Origin: a virus
Direction: 5' to 3' (one strand)
DNA length: 27,102 bases
Virus record (IMG/VR): IMGVR_UViG_3300030098_002150
Location: 1-27,102 of that record
Shown: positions 15,746 to 22,848 of the stretch, in pieces
Layout of the letters: each line of letters opens with the position of its first letter
How positions within the stretch are numbered: position 1 is the first letter of the stretch
The notes under the pieces: generated by a model
The model's database searches: none
Told to the model about the DNA's origin: nothing
What the model saw: the letters and a program-made list of their open reading frames with translations, nothing else
Position numbers and translations under genes: made by a program

Positions 15746-16546
15746 ATGACAAGTATTATTGACCCGAAAAAATATACCAAGACCGTTGACCTATTGAGGT
15801 CATTTTTTTTGTCTAAAGGTTTTTTTGAAGTCCATACTCAAAACCGTTTAAGTATCCTTGCTGCATGTGAAGATCCAGAAACAGTAGCAACATATGAATA
15901 CAATGGTGAGATTTGGCCATTGCCACAGACAGGACAAATGTGGTTAGAGTATGAGTTACTTAAGAATCCAGAAGCACCAGGTTTCTTCTGCGTATCTACA
16001 TCCTATAGAGCAGAACCAAATCCAGTAGAAGGAAGGCACGAAGTTATCTTCCCAATGTTTGAGTTTGAGATGCACGGGGGTGTAGATGATCTCAGAGAAA
16101 TGGAAATGGAATTATGCGAACACTTAGGTATTCCTTTAGAAATAGATTCTATACAGACTTATGATAATTGGACTAATCAATTTAATACTAAGGAATTGGA
16201 TCATGATCACGAGAAGCAGATCTCTAGAGGTATGATTACTAAGTTCCCTGAATGGACATCACCTTTCTGGAATATGGCACGTAACGCTGATGATACTAGT
16301 AAGAAGATTGATGTAATTCTTAATGGTATGGAAACTATTGGTAGTGCGGAACGTAGCACCGATAAGGAACAGATGCGTGAAACATTCCATACTATTTCTG
16401 ATGGACAATATGCTGAACTACTTTATAAATTATTTGGTAAGGAAAGAGTTGAGAAAGAACTAGAAGAGTTCCTTGAGTTTGACTTCTTCCCTAGAAGTGG
16501 AGGAGGAATCGGTGTAACACGTATCATGCAAGCAATCCCTGATTAG
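15746..16546 (+). CDS. Class II aminoacyl-tRNA synthetase-like catalytic core (Asp/Asn/Lys type)
   Basis: 266-aa protein with class IIb synthetase motifs. Motif 1 region: LRSFFLSKGFFEVHTQ (17-31). Motif 2: SYRAEPNP...GRHEVIFPMFEFE (R88, E90, R97, H98, E99, F106-E107), which positions ATP. The substrate-side segment DVILNGMETIGSAER (189-203) resembles AspRS/AsnRS. Motif 3: GGGIGVTRI (252-260, R259). It is only the catalytic domain: the N-terminal OB-fold that reads the anticodon in AspRS, AsnRS and LysRS is missing, as in paralogues such as EpmA/PoxA or asparagine-synthetase-like enzymes. It may charge a tRNA, modify a protein, or activate an amino acid. The adjacent tRNA makes the first worth testing. 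Confidence 0.85.
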   Translation: MTSIIDPKKYTKTVDLLRSFFLSKGFFEVHTQNRLSILAACEDPETVATYEYNGEIWPLPQTGQMWLEYELLKNPEAPGFFCVSTSYRAEPNPVEGRHEVIFPMFEFEMHGGVDDLREMEMELCEHLGIPLEIDSIQTYDNWTNQFNTKELDHDHEKQISRGMITKFPEWTSPFWNMARNADDTSKKIDVILNGMETIGSAERSTDKEQMRETFHTISDGQYAELLYKLFGKERVEKELEEFLEFDFFPRSGGGIGVTRIMQAIPD

Positions 16547-16551
16547 GGATT
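16534..16551 (+). other. Hairpin at the end of the synthetase-like gene
   Basis: Perfect 7-bp stem AATCCCT/AGGGATT with loop GATT spans the stop codon and ends 4 nt before the tRNA. There is no long T run (only CCTTT), so it is a weak terminator at best; it could also protect or guide processing of the tRNA precursor. Confidence 0.5.
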
Positions 16552-16555
16552 CCTT

Positions 16556-16641
16556 TGTGAGGTGACGAAATTGGTAAACGTGGTAGTCTGTTTAACTACT
16601 GTTCCTGGCGGGACTTGAAGGTTCGACTCCTTCCCTCACAG
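16556..16641 (+). tRNA. tRNA with GUU (Asn) anticodon and long variable arm
   Basis: Complete cloverleaf. Acceptor stem TGTGAGG/CCTCACA is perfect (16556-16562 with 16634-16640), discriminator G at 16641, CCA not encoded. D arm ACG/CGT with loop AAATTGGTAAA. Anticodon stem GTAGT/ACTAC (16583-16587 with 16595-16599), loop CTGTTTA, anticodon GTT at 16590-16592. A 17-nt variable region contains a stem GTTCC/GGGAC (one G-U pair). T arm GAAGG/CCTTC with loop TTCGACT. The long variable arm and D loop look like tRNA-Leu, but the anticodon, U1-A72 and G73 match tRNA-Asn. Position 37 is T, unusual because A is expected next to a GUU anticodon. Confidence 0.9.
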
Positions 16642-16648
16642 TTTAAAT

Positions 16649-16660
16649 AACTATATAGTT
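16649..16660 (+). promoter_or_regulatory. AACTATATAGTT palindrome in TTTAAATA context
   Basis: A perfect 12-bp palindrome right after the tRNA, joined to TTTAAATA at 16642-16649. It could be a late-promoter variant for the lipase gene or a small operator. AT content makes chance likely. Confidence 0.25.
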
Positions 16661-16676
16661 CAGTTGCATTAAGACA

Positions 16677-17291
16677 ATGTGGACTTTACCGAAGGAGGTA
16701 ATTATCAAGGCACTTGAATGTTGTCGTGATATATACCCACATGAAGATGATGTTTTAATTGATAGAAGTATTGCTGGATATACTATTCTTGCAATTGAAG
16801 GAACCAATGAGACAAGTGATTGGTTGACAAATATCAAGTTTGTGTTAAAATCTGATGACTGCCATAGAGGATTTAAAAATAATTCTTATAGAAGTTTGTC
16901 TAAATTGGTATGTGATTATGAGGCACTTGATAAAAAAAGAAAACTTGTTATCGCAGGACATTCATTAGGTGGGGCAACAGCAACATTAATTGCTGATTTA
17001 ATCTATCCTAATAATCAAAACATTGCACTTATTACTGCTGGTTCTCCAAGACCTGGTGGTAGAAAATTGAAGGAGAGACTAAAGAATGTTGAACATCTCA
17101 GGTTTGTATACGGTGATGATATTGTTCCAAAGACTCCTCCTTGGATCTTTGGATATGTTCATACTCATCAAGCTATTGAACTTGAAGATGCTGACGATAC
17201 AAGATTTGATGGGGTCGCAGACCATAACATGGGGTCATATGTAGAGGCAGCAAAGAAATTCTTTAATCCAAAGAAGAAGGTAGTAATGTGA
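16677..17291 (+). CDS. Class 3 lipase-like alpha/beta hydrolase
   Basis: 204-aa serine hydrolase of the fungal lipase (class 3) type. The nucleophile elbow GHSLGG is at residues 94-99 (S96), the acid is probably D148 in VYGDDIVPKTPP, and the base is H183 in DHNMGSYV; all three are present, so the enzyme should be active. The usual oxyanion-side segment FRGT appears as IEGTNETSDWL (40-50). There is no signal peptide, so it acts inside the cell unless released at lysis. Membrane-lipid attack during lysis is a reasonable inference. An internal AAGGAGGT at 16691-16698 codes residues 5-8 but has no ATG, GTG or TTG start close behind it, so I keep ATG 16677. Confidence 0.85.
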   Translation: MWTLPKEVIIKALECCRDIYPHEDDVLIDRSIAGYTILAIEGTNETSDWLTNIKFVLKSDDCHRGFKNNSYRSLSKLVCDYEALDKKRKLVIAGHSLGGATATLIADLIYPNNQNIALITAGSPRPGGRKLKERLKNVEHLRFVYGDDIVPKTPPWIFGYVHTHQAIELEDADDTRFDGVADHNMGSYVEAAKKFFNPKKKVVM

Positions 17292-17470
17292 CTTTATTAT
17301 TCTTATTGATAAAACCTCTCCTCCTTATGCTTGTGAGGAGAGTATTTAAGAAACAAATGAAGCAATTTGCTATTCAAATGATGGAGGAGTATGCAAAAAC
17401 TACGGACAATGATATAGATGATGCACTTGTACTAAAGGTTAAAAATGCAATGAGATTGGGAGCAGTGTAA
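17288..17470 (+). CDS. Small membrane protein downstream of the lipase
   Basis: 60-aa protein from GTG at 17288, overlapping the lipase stop (GTGA). Residues 3-17 (LLFLLIKPLLLMLVR) are a hydrophobic segment followed by a basic patch RRVFKKQMK and an acidic helix. The hydrophobic part is short for a full span, so it may be a membrane anchor. Coupling to the lipase suggests joint action at the membrane, perhaps during lysis. No family recognised. Confidence 0.65.
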   Translation: MTLLFLLIKPLLLMLVRRVFKKQMKQFAIQMMEEYAKTTDNDIDDALVLKVKNAMRLGAV

Positions 17471-17481
17471 GATATCAAGGT

Positions 17482-17489
17482 TATAAATA
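17482..17489 (+). promoter_or_regulatory. Perfect T4-type late promoter TATAAATA
   Basis: TATAAATA, the exact T4 late consensus, lies 34 nt upstream of the ATG at 17524, with a GGAAG-type ribosome-binding site between. It is the clearest late promoter in the window and would need the phage sigma gp55 and gp33. Confidence 0.75.
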
Positions 17490-17523
17490 TTCATTAGCAC
17501 AAGAATTCTACGGAAGAAAGAAC

Positions 17524-18591
17524 ATGGCACTTTGGGGTAACAATGACAGTGTAGCATACCTATATCAGGGTGCTGTGGGCGGCACTGTATCAGTTAATTA
17601 CAGTACGAAAGTAGTAACAGGCACAGGCACAACCTTTGGTTCCGATGGTTATGCAAAGGAAGGAGATGTAATTCGAATAGGTTTTAGAGGAACTGGTGGT
17701 ACATATTTTGGTGATGCTACTATTACTAGTATTGCAAGTACAACAAGTTTAACTATTGCATCTACTGACGGTTTAAGTGGAGCAGCAATTGCTAATACAA
17801 GTTATTGGGTAAGTGAACTACCACAGTATACCCCACAGAACCCAAGATACAGTGAAGATCCTACATTTAATAGAGAGACACAAGGATTTAAACAAATATT
17901 TACAGGAACTGCATCTACTTTTGCTGGTATTGGTGTAAGCGTTCTTCCAGTTAATCTTACTCAAGCAGAAATTGATGGTAATGTAGCTGCTGGAGATTTC
18001 ATTCTTGTTGATGGCGAAAGTATAGAAATTACTGGTATTGCTACAGCGAATGTACGTGTTTCTGGTACTCAATCCATAGGAACAACTCGTTACTACGTTA
18101 AAGCAGGTGATGATGGTTTACCAGCACTTTCTGCAAATTCTGCTGGATCAATGTATCGGGTCTTTACTGGAACTGGTAATACCATAACACAAGAAGTAAC
18201 AGGTGTTGCTGGAACATACGTTGATGTTTCAACACCTTCTATTGTCGCAGTGGCAAATAATACTTTATTGATGTTTGAATCATCTACTCTTTCAGCAATT
18301 GGTATTGCTCAAACAATTAGTGCTTCAATCTCAACTGATGCATCTCTAGTCATTCAAAGACCTGGCGGTGGTTATCATTCAGAAGTAGTTGCTGTTAATG
18401 GATCAGGTCTTTCTACAGGAACTGCATATGAGGTTGATCATGCTGGTTGGGTTGGTGTTACATCCTACATCGATGCTCATGGTAATCTAAGAGTTAAGAA
18501 AGAAGTTCTTGTTGCAATGTCTGGTATAACAACAGGACCTGCTGGTATTGCTGGAACTGCTGGTGGTGCTTATCCTCCTAACGATGGTTAA
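17524..18591 (+). CDS. Virion structural protein (Gly/Thr/Ser-rich beta protein)
   Basis: 355-aa protein rich in Gly, Thr, Ser, Ala and Val with almost no Lys in long stretches, unlike the Lys-rich block upstream. The start MALWGNNDSVAYL and the following GGTVSVNYSTKVVTGTGTTF are typical of an abundant virion protein class in marine T4-like phages. Repeated short strands (GDVIRIG, SLTIAS, GDFILVDGESIEITGI) indicate a mostly beta fold. It may decorate the capsid or tail. A perfect TATAAATA promoter in front supports strong late expression. The C-terminus has a Gly/Pro-rich tail (TTGPAGIAGTAGG). Confidence 0.75.
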   Translation: MALWGNNDSVAYLYQGAVGGTVSVNYSTKVVTGTGTTFGSDGYAKEGDVIRIGFRGTGGTYFGDATITSIASTTSLTIASTDGLSGAAIANTSYWVSELPQYTPQNPRYSEDPTFNRETQGFKQIFTGTASTFAGIGVSVLPVNLTQAEIDGNVAAGDFILVDGESIEITGIATANVRVSGTQSIGTTRYYVKAGDDGLPALSANSAGSMYRVFTGTGNTITQEVTGVAGTYVDVSTPSIVAVANNTLLMFESSTLSAIGIAQTISASISTDASLVIQRPGGGYHSEVVAVNGSGLSTGTAYEVDHAGWVGVTSYIDAHGNLRVKKEVLVAMSGITTGPAGIAGTAGGAYPPNDG

Positions 18592-18605
18592 TTTGCTAAT
18601 ATGAT

Positions 18606-19010
18606 ATGATCTTTAATGAATTGACTGAGGAGAACTTCCTCCTGTTTGCTATTAAAAATTATGAAAATCCGCAAGCAGTCACGAAAGAGGACTTCGACAA
18701 AGACCTTAATCACTTTAAGTATATCAAAAGATTACTGAAGAGATATAAGAATACTGGAGTCCTCAAGTCGCATCTGTTGCTAAACCATTTTATTATCCTT
18801 TATAATATTTTTGGTGAAGCTGCAACCCCTATGCTATTTTTTAAAATAGAAGATGAGTTATGGTCTTCTATGAAGACCTTTGTTATGTTTTTGGGAAAGT
18901 TGCCTGAATATCCAAAATGTTATATACATGATATAAAGGTTGATTTGTATTGTTTGTCAGAACTTTATAAGATTTATTCTAAAAATGACAAAGAAGAATC
19001 CTCTGGATAA
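18606..19010 (+). CDS. Conserved hypothetical helical protein
   Basis: 134-aa protein, mostly helical, starting MIFNELTEENFLLFAIKNY. Pattern FKYIKRLLKRYKNTGVLKSHLLLNHFIILYNIFGEAATPMLFFKIEDELW (about 37-86) resembles a family that is widespread and conserved in T4-like cyanophages but has no assigned function. Hydrophobic residues are spread as in a soluble helical bundle, not a membrane helix. ATG at 18606 is chosen because the ATG at 18601 reaches a stop after two codons. It overlaps the next small gene by 26 nt. Confidence 0.7.
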   Translation: MIFNELTEENFLLFAIKNYENPQAVTKEDFDKDLNHFKYIKRLLKRYKNTGVLKSHLLLNHFIILYNIFGEAATPMLFFKIEDELWSSMKTFVMFLGKLPEYPKCYIHDIKVDLYCLSELYKIYSKNDKEESSG

Positions 19011-19191
19011 GATATTAGGTATAGTTCGTAACATCAAAGAGGATGCTGCTGCCGTGCCAACAAATTCATTGGCAGGTGGTCAAATTGCTGGTACAAAAGA
19101 AGCAGGAGATGATCCTCCAGTAAATAAGAAAAAGAAAAAGAGAAAACCAACACCTTTAGGTAGATACAGAACTAGGGTTAATTGGAGATGA
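18985..19191 (+). CDS. Small basic protein
   Basis: 68 aa from ATG 18985 (MTKKNPLDKILGIVRNIKED). The upstream TTG would add an out-of-character hydrophobic stretch, so ATG is preferred. The middle (AAAVPTNSLAGGQIAGTKEAGDDPP) is flexible and is followed by a basic KKKKKRKPTPLGRYR tail, which suggests binding to nucleic acid or an acidic partner. It overlaps the previous and following genes. Unknown family. Confidence 0.65.
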   Translation: MTKKNPLDKILGIVRNIKEDAAAVPTNSLAGGQIAGTKEAGDDPPVNKKKKKRKPTPLGRYRTRVNWR

Positions 19192-19562
19192 GAGTAAGTG
19201 AACAAGTTCTGGATAGACTGGAGAGAGTCATTGAAACCCTTCAGGACAATTCAGTAAAGATGGGACAGATGCTTGCTGTCCACGATGAAAAATTAGACAA
19301 ACAGGATAGGATCGATGCGGTATTATTCGAGAAAATTGAATCGGTTCATAGAGAGGTTAACCGTCAAAGTACGGAGATTAAAGCAGGATGTGAGAGAGAT
19401 ATTCGCAAGGTAGATGATAGACTCCGAACTATTGAAAAAAAGATGTGGACAATTGCTGGTGCGATTGCCATCATTAGTTTCGTTGTGTCTCCAATAGGTC
19501 AGAGAGTTGTTGGATCTATGTTGACACCAAGAGCACAAACAGGTATAATACAGAACCAGTAA
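19188..19562 (+). CDS. Coiled-coil protein with C-terminal membrane segment (XhlA-like)
   Basis: 124-aa protein from ATG 19188, overlapping the previous stop (ATGA). Residues 1-85 form a long charged coiled coil (VLDRLERVIETLQDNS..., DRLRTIEKK). Residues about 86-108 (MWTIAGAIAIISFVVSPIGQRVV) form one membrane helix, and a short tail follows. This layout resembles haemolysin XhlA-type and holin-associated phage proteins, but the similarity is architectural only. A role in lysis or anchoring at the membrane is possible. Confidence 0.65.
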   Translation: MRVSEQVLDRLERVIETLQDNSVKMGQMLAVHDEKLDKQDRIDAVLFEKIESVHREVNRQSTEIKAGCERDIRKVDDRLRTIEKKMWTIAGAIAIISFVVSPIGQRVVGSMLTPRAQTGIIQNQ

Positions 19563-19572
19563 TATCCTCATA

Positions 19573-20541
19573 ATGGATCTTGTTGACTCCAAGTTTATTG
19601 GAATTATATCCCCAAGACTTCAAAAATTTAAAAGGGTTAAAGCGGATCTTTATAATTTCCGTTGCCCTATTTGTGGTGACTCAAAAAAGAATAAGAGTAA
19701 GACAAGAGGATATCTATATTCAATAAAAGCAGATATAAATTTTAGATGCCATAACTGTGGTTCATCAATGACCTTTAGTAATTTCCTAAAGGAGATGGAT
19801 CCTGTTATCCATAAGCAATATGTCTTTGAAAGATTTAAGGATAGTAAGAGTGGTAGGGGAACGGTAGTAGAAGAACCTAAGTTTGATTTTGTTGCTCCTG
19901 AATTTAAATCTAAAATAGATTTACCAAAAGCATCAGAGAATCCTGATGCAAAAGAATATCTGGTCAATAGAAATCTTGATCCAGATAAATTCTATTATGC
20001 GGAAAAGTTTAAGGAGTTTACTAATTCACTTAAACAAACTTTTGATGATATGAAATATGAGGAGAGTAGAATTATTATTCCTCTCTTTTATAAAAAGAAA
20101 CTGATAGGTTTTCAGGGCAGAGCACTGGGTTCCAGCCCTGTTAAATATATCACTACTATGCTTTCTGATAGTGCTCCTAAACTTTATGGACTTGATGAGA
20201 TTAATGATGAGAAACCCATTTACATTGTTGAAGGACCTTTCGATTCCTGCTTCTTGGAAAACTCGGTTGCTATGTGCGGCTCCGATGTTGATATTGGGTC
20301 GTTTGGTTGGAGCAATTATATTTGGGTTTATGATAACGAACCTCGCAACCGAGAAATCATCAACCGAATATCAAAAACCATTGATAGAGGAGACAAGGTA
20401 GTAATCTGGCCATCAGATATTACACACAAAGACATTAATGATATGTCTCTTGGTGGACATAACGTACAGAAACTGGTACAATCTAATGTATACAGTGGAT
20501 TAAAAGCAAAACTTCAATTTAACACTTGGAAACGAATATGA
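19573..20541 (+). CDS. 61: DNA primase gp61
   Basis: 322-aa primase, T4 gp61 homologue (342 aa), making RNA primers for lagging-strand synthesis with helicase gp41. A zinc-binding domain has C31-P-I-C34 and C59-H-N-C62. The TOPRIM core shows PIYIVEGPFDSCFLENSVAMCG (about 215-236) and the acidic VYDNEP segment. It is placed apart from gp41, after a late-type block, as in other T4-like cyanophages. It shares 4 nt with nrdA. GC-richer codons appear from about 20200 to 20420. Confidence 0.92.
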   Translation: MDLVDSKFIGIISPRLQKFKRVKADLYNFRCPICGDSKKNKSKTRGYLYSIKADINFRCHNCGSSMTFSNFLKEMDPVIHKQYVFERFKDSKSGRGTVVEEPKFDFVAPEFKSKIDLPKASENPDAKEYLVNRNLDPDKFYYAEKFKEFTNSLKQTFDDMKYEESRIIIPLFYKKKLIGFQGRALGSSPVKYITTMLSDSAPKLYGLDEINDEKPIYIVEGPFDSCFLENSVAMCGSDVDIGSFGWSNYIWVYDNEPRNREIINRISKTIDRGDKVVIWPSDITHKDINDMSLGGHNVQKLVQSNVYSGLKAKLQFNTWKRI

Positions 20542-22838
20542 CCAACGGCATCAAAGTTAAAAAAAGAAATGGTAGAGGCGTAGAACCTCTTGATTTGGAT
20601 AAGATGCATAAAATGGTTGAAGAAGCAACCAAAGGTATTGCTGGTGTATCTGCATCTCAAGTTGAGATACAATCAGGAATTCAGTTTTATGATGGTATTA
20701 CAACTAAAGAGATACAGGAAATTCTTATCAAGAGTGCTAGTGATCTTATTGATTTAGATTATCCAAATTATCAGTACGTTGCTGCACGACTTTTACTTTT
20801 TTCATTAAGAAAAAATCTTTATGGAAGAACAAGAGAACTTCCTCATCTTGAACAACACATTTATAGTTGTACAAATATTGATGTATATGATAAGGAAATT
20901 TTTGATAAGTATTCTAAGGAAGAAATTGATAAGATAAATGGATTTATAGATCACGAACGTGACTTTTTGTTTACATATGCTGGATTACGGCAAGTTGTAG
21001 ATAAATATCTTGTACAAGATAGAAGTGGTGGTGGAGTTTATGAAACACCACAATTTATGTACATTATGATCGCATTAACGATCTTTGCAGAATACCCTAA
21101 AGAAACGAGGCTTAATTATGTCAGACGATACTACGACGCAATCAGCAGACACAAACTCAACATCCCCACCCCAATCATGGCGGGAGTCAGGACCCCTATA
21201 CGTCAATTTGCATCTTGTGTTCTGGTTGATATTGATGACACCCTCGATAGTATCTTTAGCAGTGATATGGCTATTGGCAAATACGTCGCACAACGTGCTG
21301 GTATCGGTATTAATGCGGGAAGAATCAGAGGAATCAACAGCAAAATCAGAGGAGGTGAAGTCCAGCATACAGGTGTTGTCCCATTTCTCAAAAAGTTTGA
21401 GTCAACTGTCAGATGTTGCACTCAAAACGGCATCAGAGGGGGTTCAGCAACTGTCCACTTCCCTATTTGGCACCAAGAAATCAGAGACATCCTCGTCCTC
21501 AAAAACAACAAAGGAACAGAAGACAACAGAGTCAGAAAACTCGACTACAGCATCCAGTTAAGTAAATTATTTTATGAACGTTTCATCAGCAACGAAGAGA
21601 TATCTCTTTTTAGTCCACACGACGTGCCTGGTCTCTACGATAGTTTTGGGACTGATCGCTTCGATGATCTCTACACACAATATGAAGGAGATTCGTCAAT
21701 CCCAAGAACAACAATTGGAGCTCAAGAACTCATACTTGATCTCTTAAAGGAGAGAGCAGAGACTGGTCGTATTTACATTATGAATATTGACCATTGTAAT
21801 AGTCATTCATCATTTAAAGATAAGGTAGAGATGAGTAACCTCTGTCAGGAGATTACTTTACCTACCTATCCTATTCAACATATTGATGATCATTTAGGAG
21901 AGATTGCATTATGTATTCTTTCTGCAGTTAATGTTGGTAAGATTAACTCAGATAAAGAATTAGAAGAGTTGTGTGATCTTTCTGTTAGAGGATTAGAAGA
22001 GTTAATAGACTATCAAGATTATCCTGTAAAGGCAGCAGAACTTGCTACAAAGGCACGTAGATCTCTTGGAGTAGGATTCATTGGTCTTGCACATTATTTG
22101 GCAAAACTTGGATTTAAGTATGACTCACAAGAGGCATGGGATGCTGTTCATGGACTTTCTGAATCATTCCAGTATTATCTTTTAAAGGCATCTAATCAAG
22201 TTGCAAAGGAGAAAGGTCATTGTGAGAATTTTGGACGTACCAAATATGCTGATGGAATTCTACCTATAGATACATACAAGAAAGATGTAGATGAGATTAC
22301 ATCTCAGGGGTTGGAACATGATTGGGAGTCTCTTAGAACTGATATCAACACCTACGGTTTACGGCACTCAACATTGTCTGCACAAATGCCATCGGAGAGC
22401 AGTTCCGTTGTGTCAAATGCAACCAATGGAATCGAACCACCTCGTGGATACTTGTCCATTAAAAAATCAAAGAAAGGACCTCTTAAGCAGGTTGTTCCAT
22501 CTTATGGATCTTTAAAGAATTCTTATACGTTACTTTGGGATATGCCTGGGAATGCAGGATATATTAATATCGTAGCAGTGATGCAGAAGTTCTTTGATCA
22601 GGCGATTAGTGGAAACTGGTCTTATAACCCAGAGCATTATAAAGATGCTGAAGTTCCTGTATCTGTAATGGCACAGGATCTTTTAACCACCTATAAGTAT
22701 GGTTGGAAGACTTCTTATTATCAAAATACTAATGATATGAAAACTGATGAAATAGAAGAAGATAAACCTGATTTACAAAATTTAATTAATGAATTAAGCA
22801 ACGCTAATGAATCGGAGTGTGAGTCCTGTGCCATCTAA
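20538..22838 (+). CDS. nrdA: Class Ia ribonucleotide reductase large subunit NrdA
   Basis: 766-aa subunit that reduces ribonucleoside diphosphates to dNDPs together with NrdB. The N-terminal 90 residues (VKKRNGRGVEPLDLDKMHKMVEEA...) are an ATP-cone regulatory domain. Active-site cysteines are in FASCVLVDIDD, SNLCQEI and IALCILSAVNVG, and the redox pair is in the C-terminal ECESCAI. ATG 20538 overlaps the primase stop; the upstream TTG is not needed. GC content changes abruptly inside the gene: 13 of 60 at 20881-20940 but 30 of 60 at 21121-21180, with C-ending codons up to about 21740. This patch also contains an overprinted ORF. Confidence 0.96.
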   Translation: MTNGIKVKKRNGRGVEPLDLDKMHKMVEEATKGIAGVSASQVEIQSGIQFYDGITTKEIQEILIKSASDLIDLDYPNYQYVAARLLLFSLRKNLYGRTRELPHLEQHIYSCTNIDVYDKEIFDKYSKEEIDKINGFIDHERDFLFTYAGLRQVVDKYLVQDRSGGGVYETPQFMYIMIALTIFAEYPKETRLNYVRRYYDAISRHKLNIPTPIMAGVRTPIRQFASCVLVDIDDTLDSIFSSDMAIGKYVAQRAGIGINAGRIRGINSKIRGGEVQHTGVVPFLKKFESTVRCCTQNGIRGGSATVHFPIWHQEIRDILVLKNNKGTEDNRVRKLDYSIQLSKLFYERFISNEEISLFSPHDVPGLYDSFGTDRFDDLYTQYEGDSSIPRTTIGAQELILDLLKERAETGRIYIMNIDHCNSHSSFKDKVEMSNLCQEITLPTYPIQHIDDHLGEIALCILSAVNVGKINSDKELEELCDLSVRGLEELIDYQDYPVKAAELATKARRSLGVGFIGLAHYLAKLGFKYDSQEAWDAVHGLSESFQYYLLKASNQVAKEKGHCENFGRTKYADGILPIDTYKKDVDEITSQGLEHDWESLRTDINTYGLRHSTLSAQMPSESSSVVSNATNGIEPPRGYLSIKKSKKGPLKQVVPSYGSLKNSYTLLWDMPGNAGYINIVAVMQKFFDQAISGNWSYNPEHYKDAEVPVSVMAQDLLTTYKYGWKTSYYQNTNDMKTDEIEEDKPDLQNLINELSNANESECESCAI
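21118..21561 (+). CDS. Candidate overprinted ORF inside nrdA
   Basis: 147 codons in another frame of nrdA, starting at ATG 21118 with GAGG at 21107-21110 (7-nt spacing). Predicted protein: a polar N-terminus MSDDTTTQSADTNSTSPPQS, a hydrophobic stretch at about residues 27-62 (one or two membrane helices), then a Ser/Thr/Glu/Lys-rich tail. It coincides with the GC-rich codon patch of nrdA. The patch can also explain the open frame: ATC followed by A gives TCA codons and few stops, and the protein is correspondingly Ser-rich. It is therefore reported as a candidate, not as a gene. Confidence 0.25.
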   Translation: MSDDTTTQSADTNSTSPPQSWRESGPLYVNLHLVFWLILMTPSIVSLAVIWLLANTSHNVLVSVLMREESEESTAKSEEVKSSIQVLSHFSKSLSQLSDVALKTASEGVQQLSTSLFGTKKSETSSSSKTTKEQKTTESENSTTASS

Positions 22839-22848
22839 TGTAAAAGGA

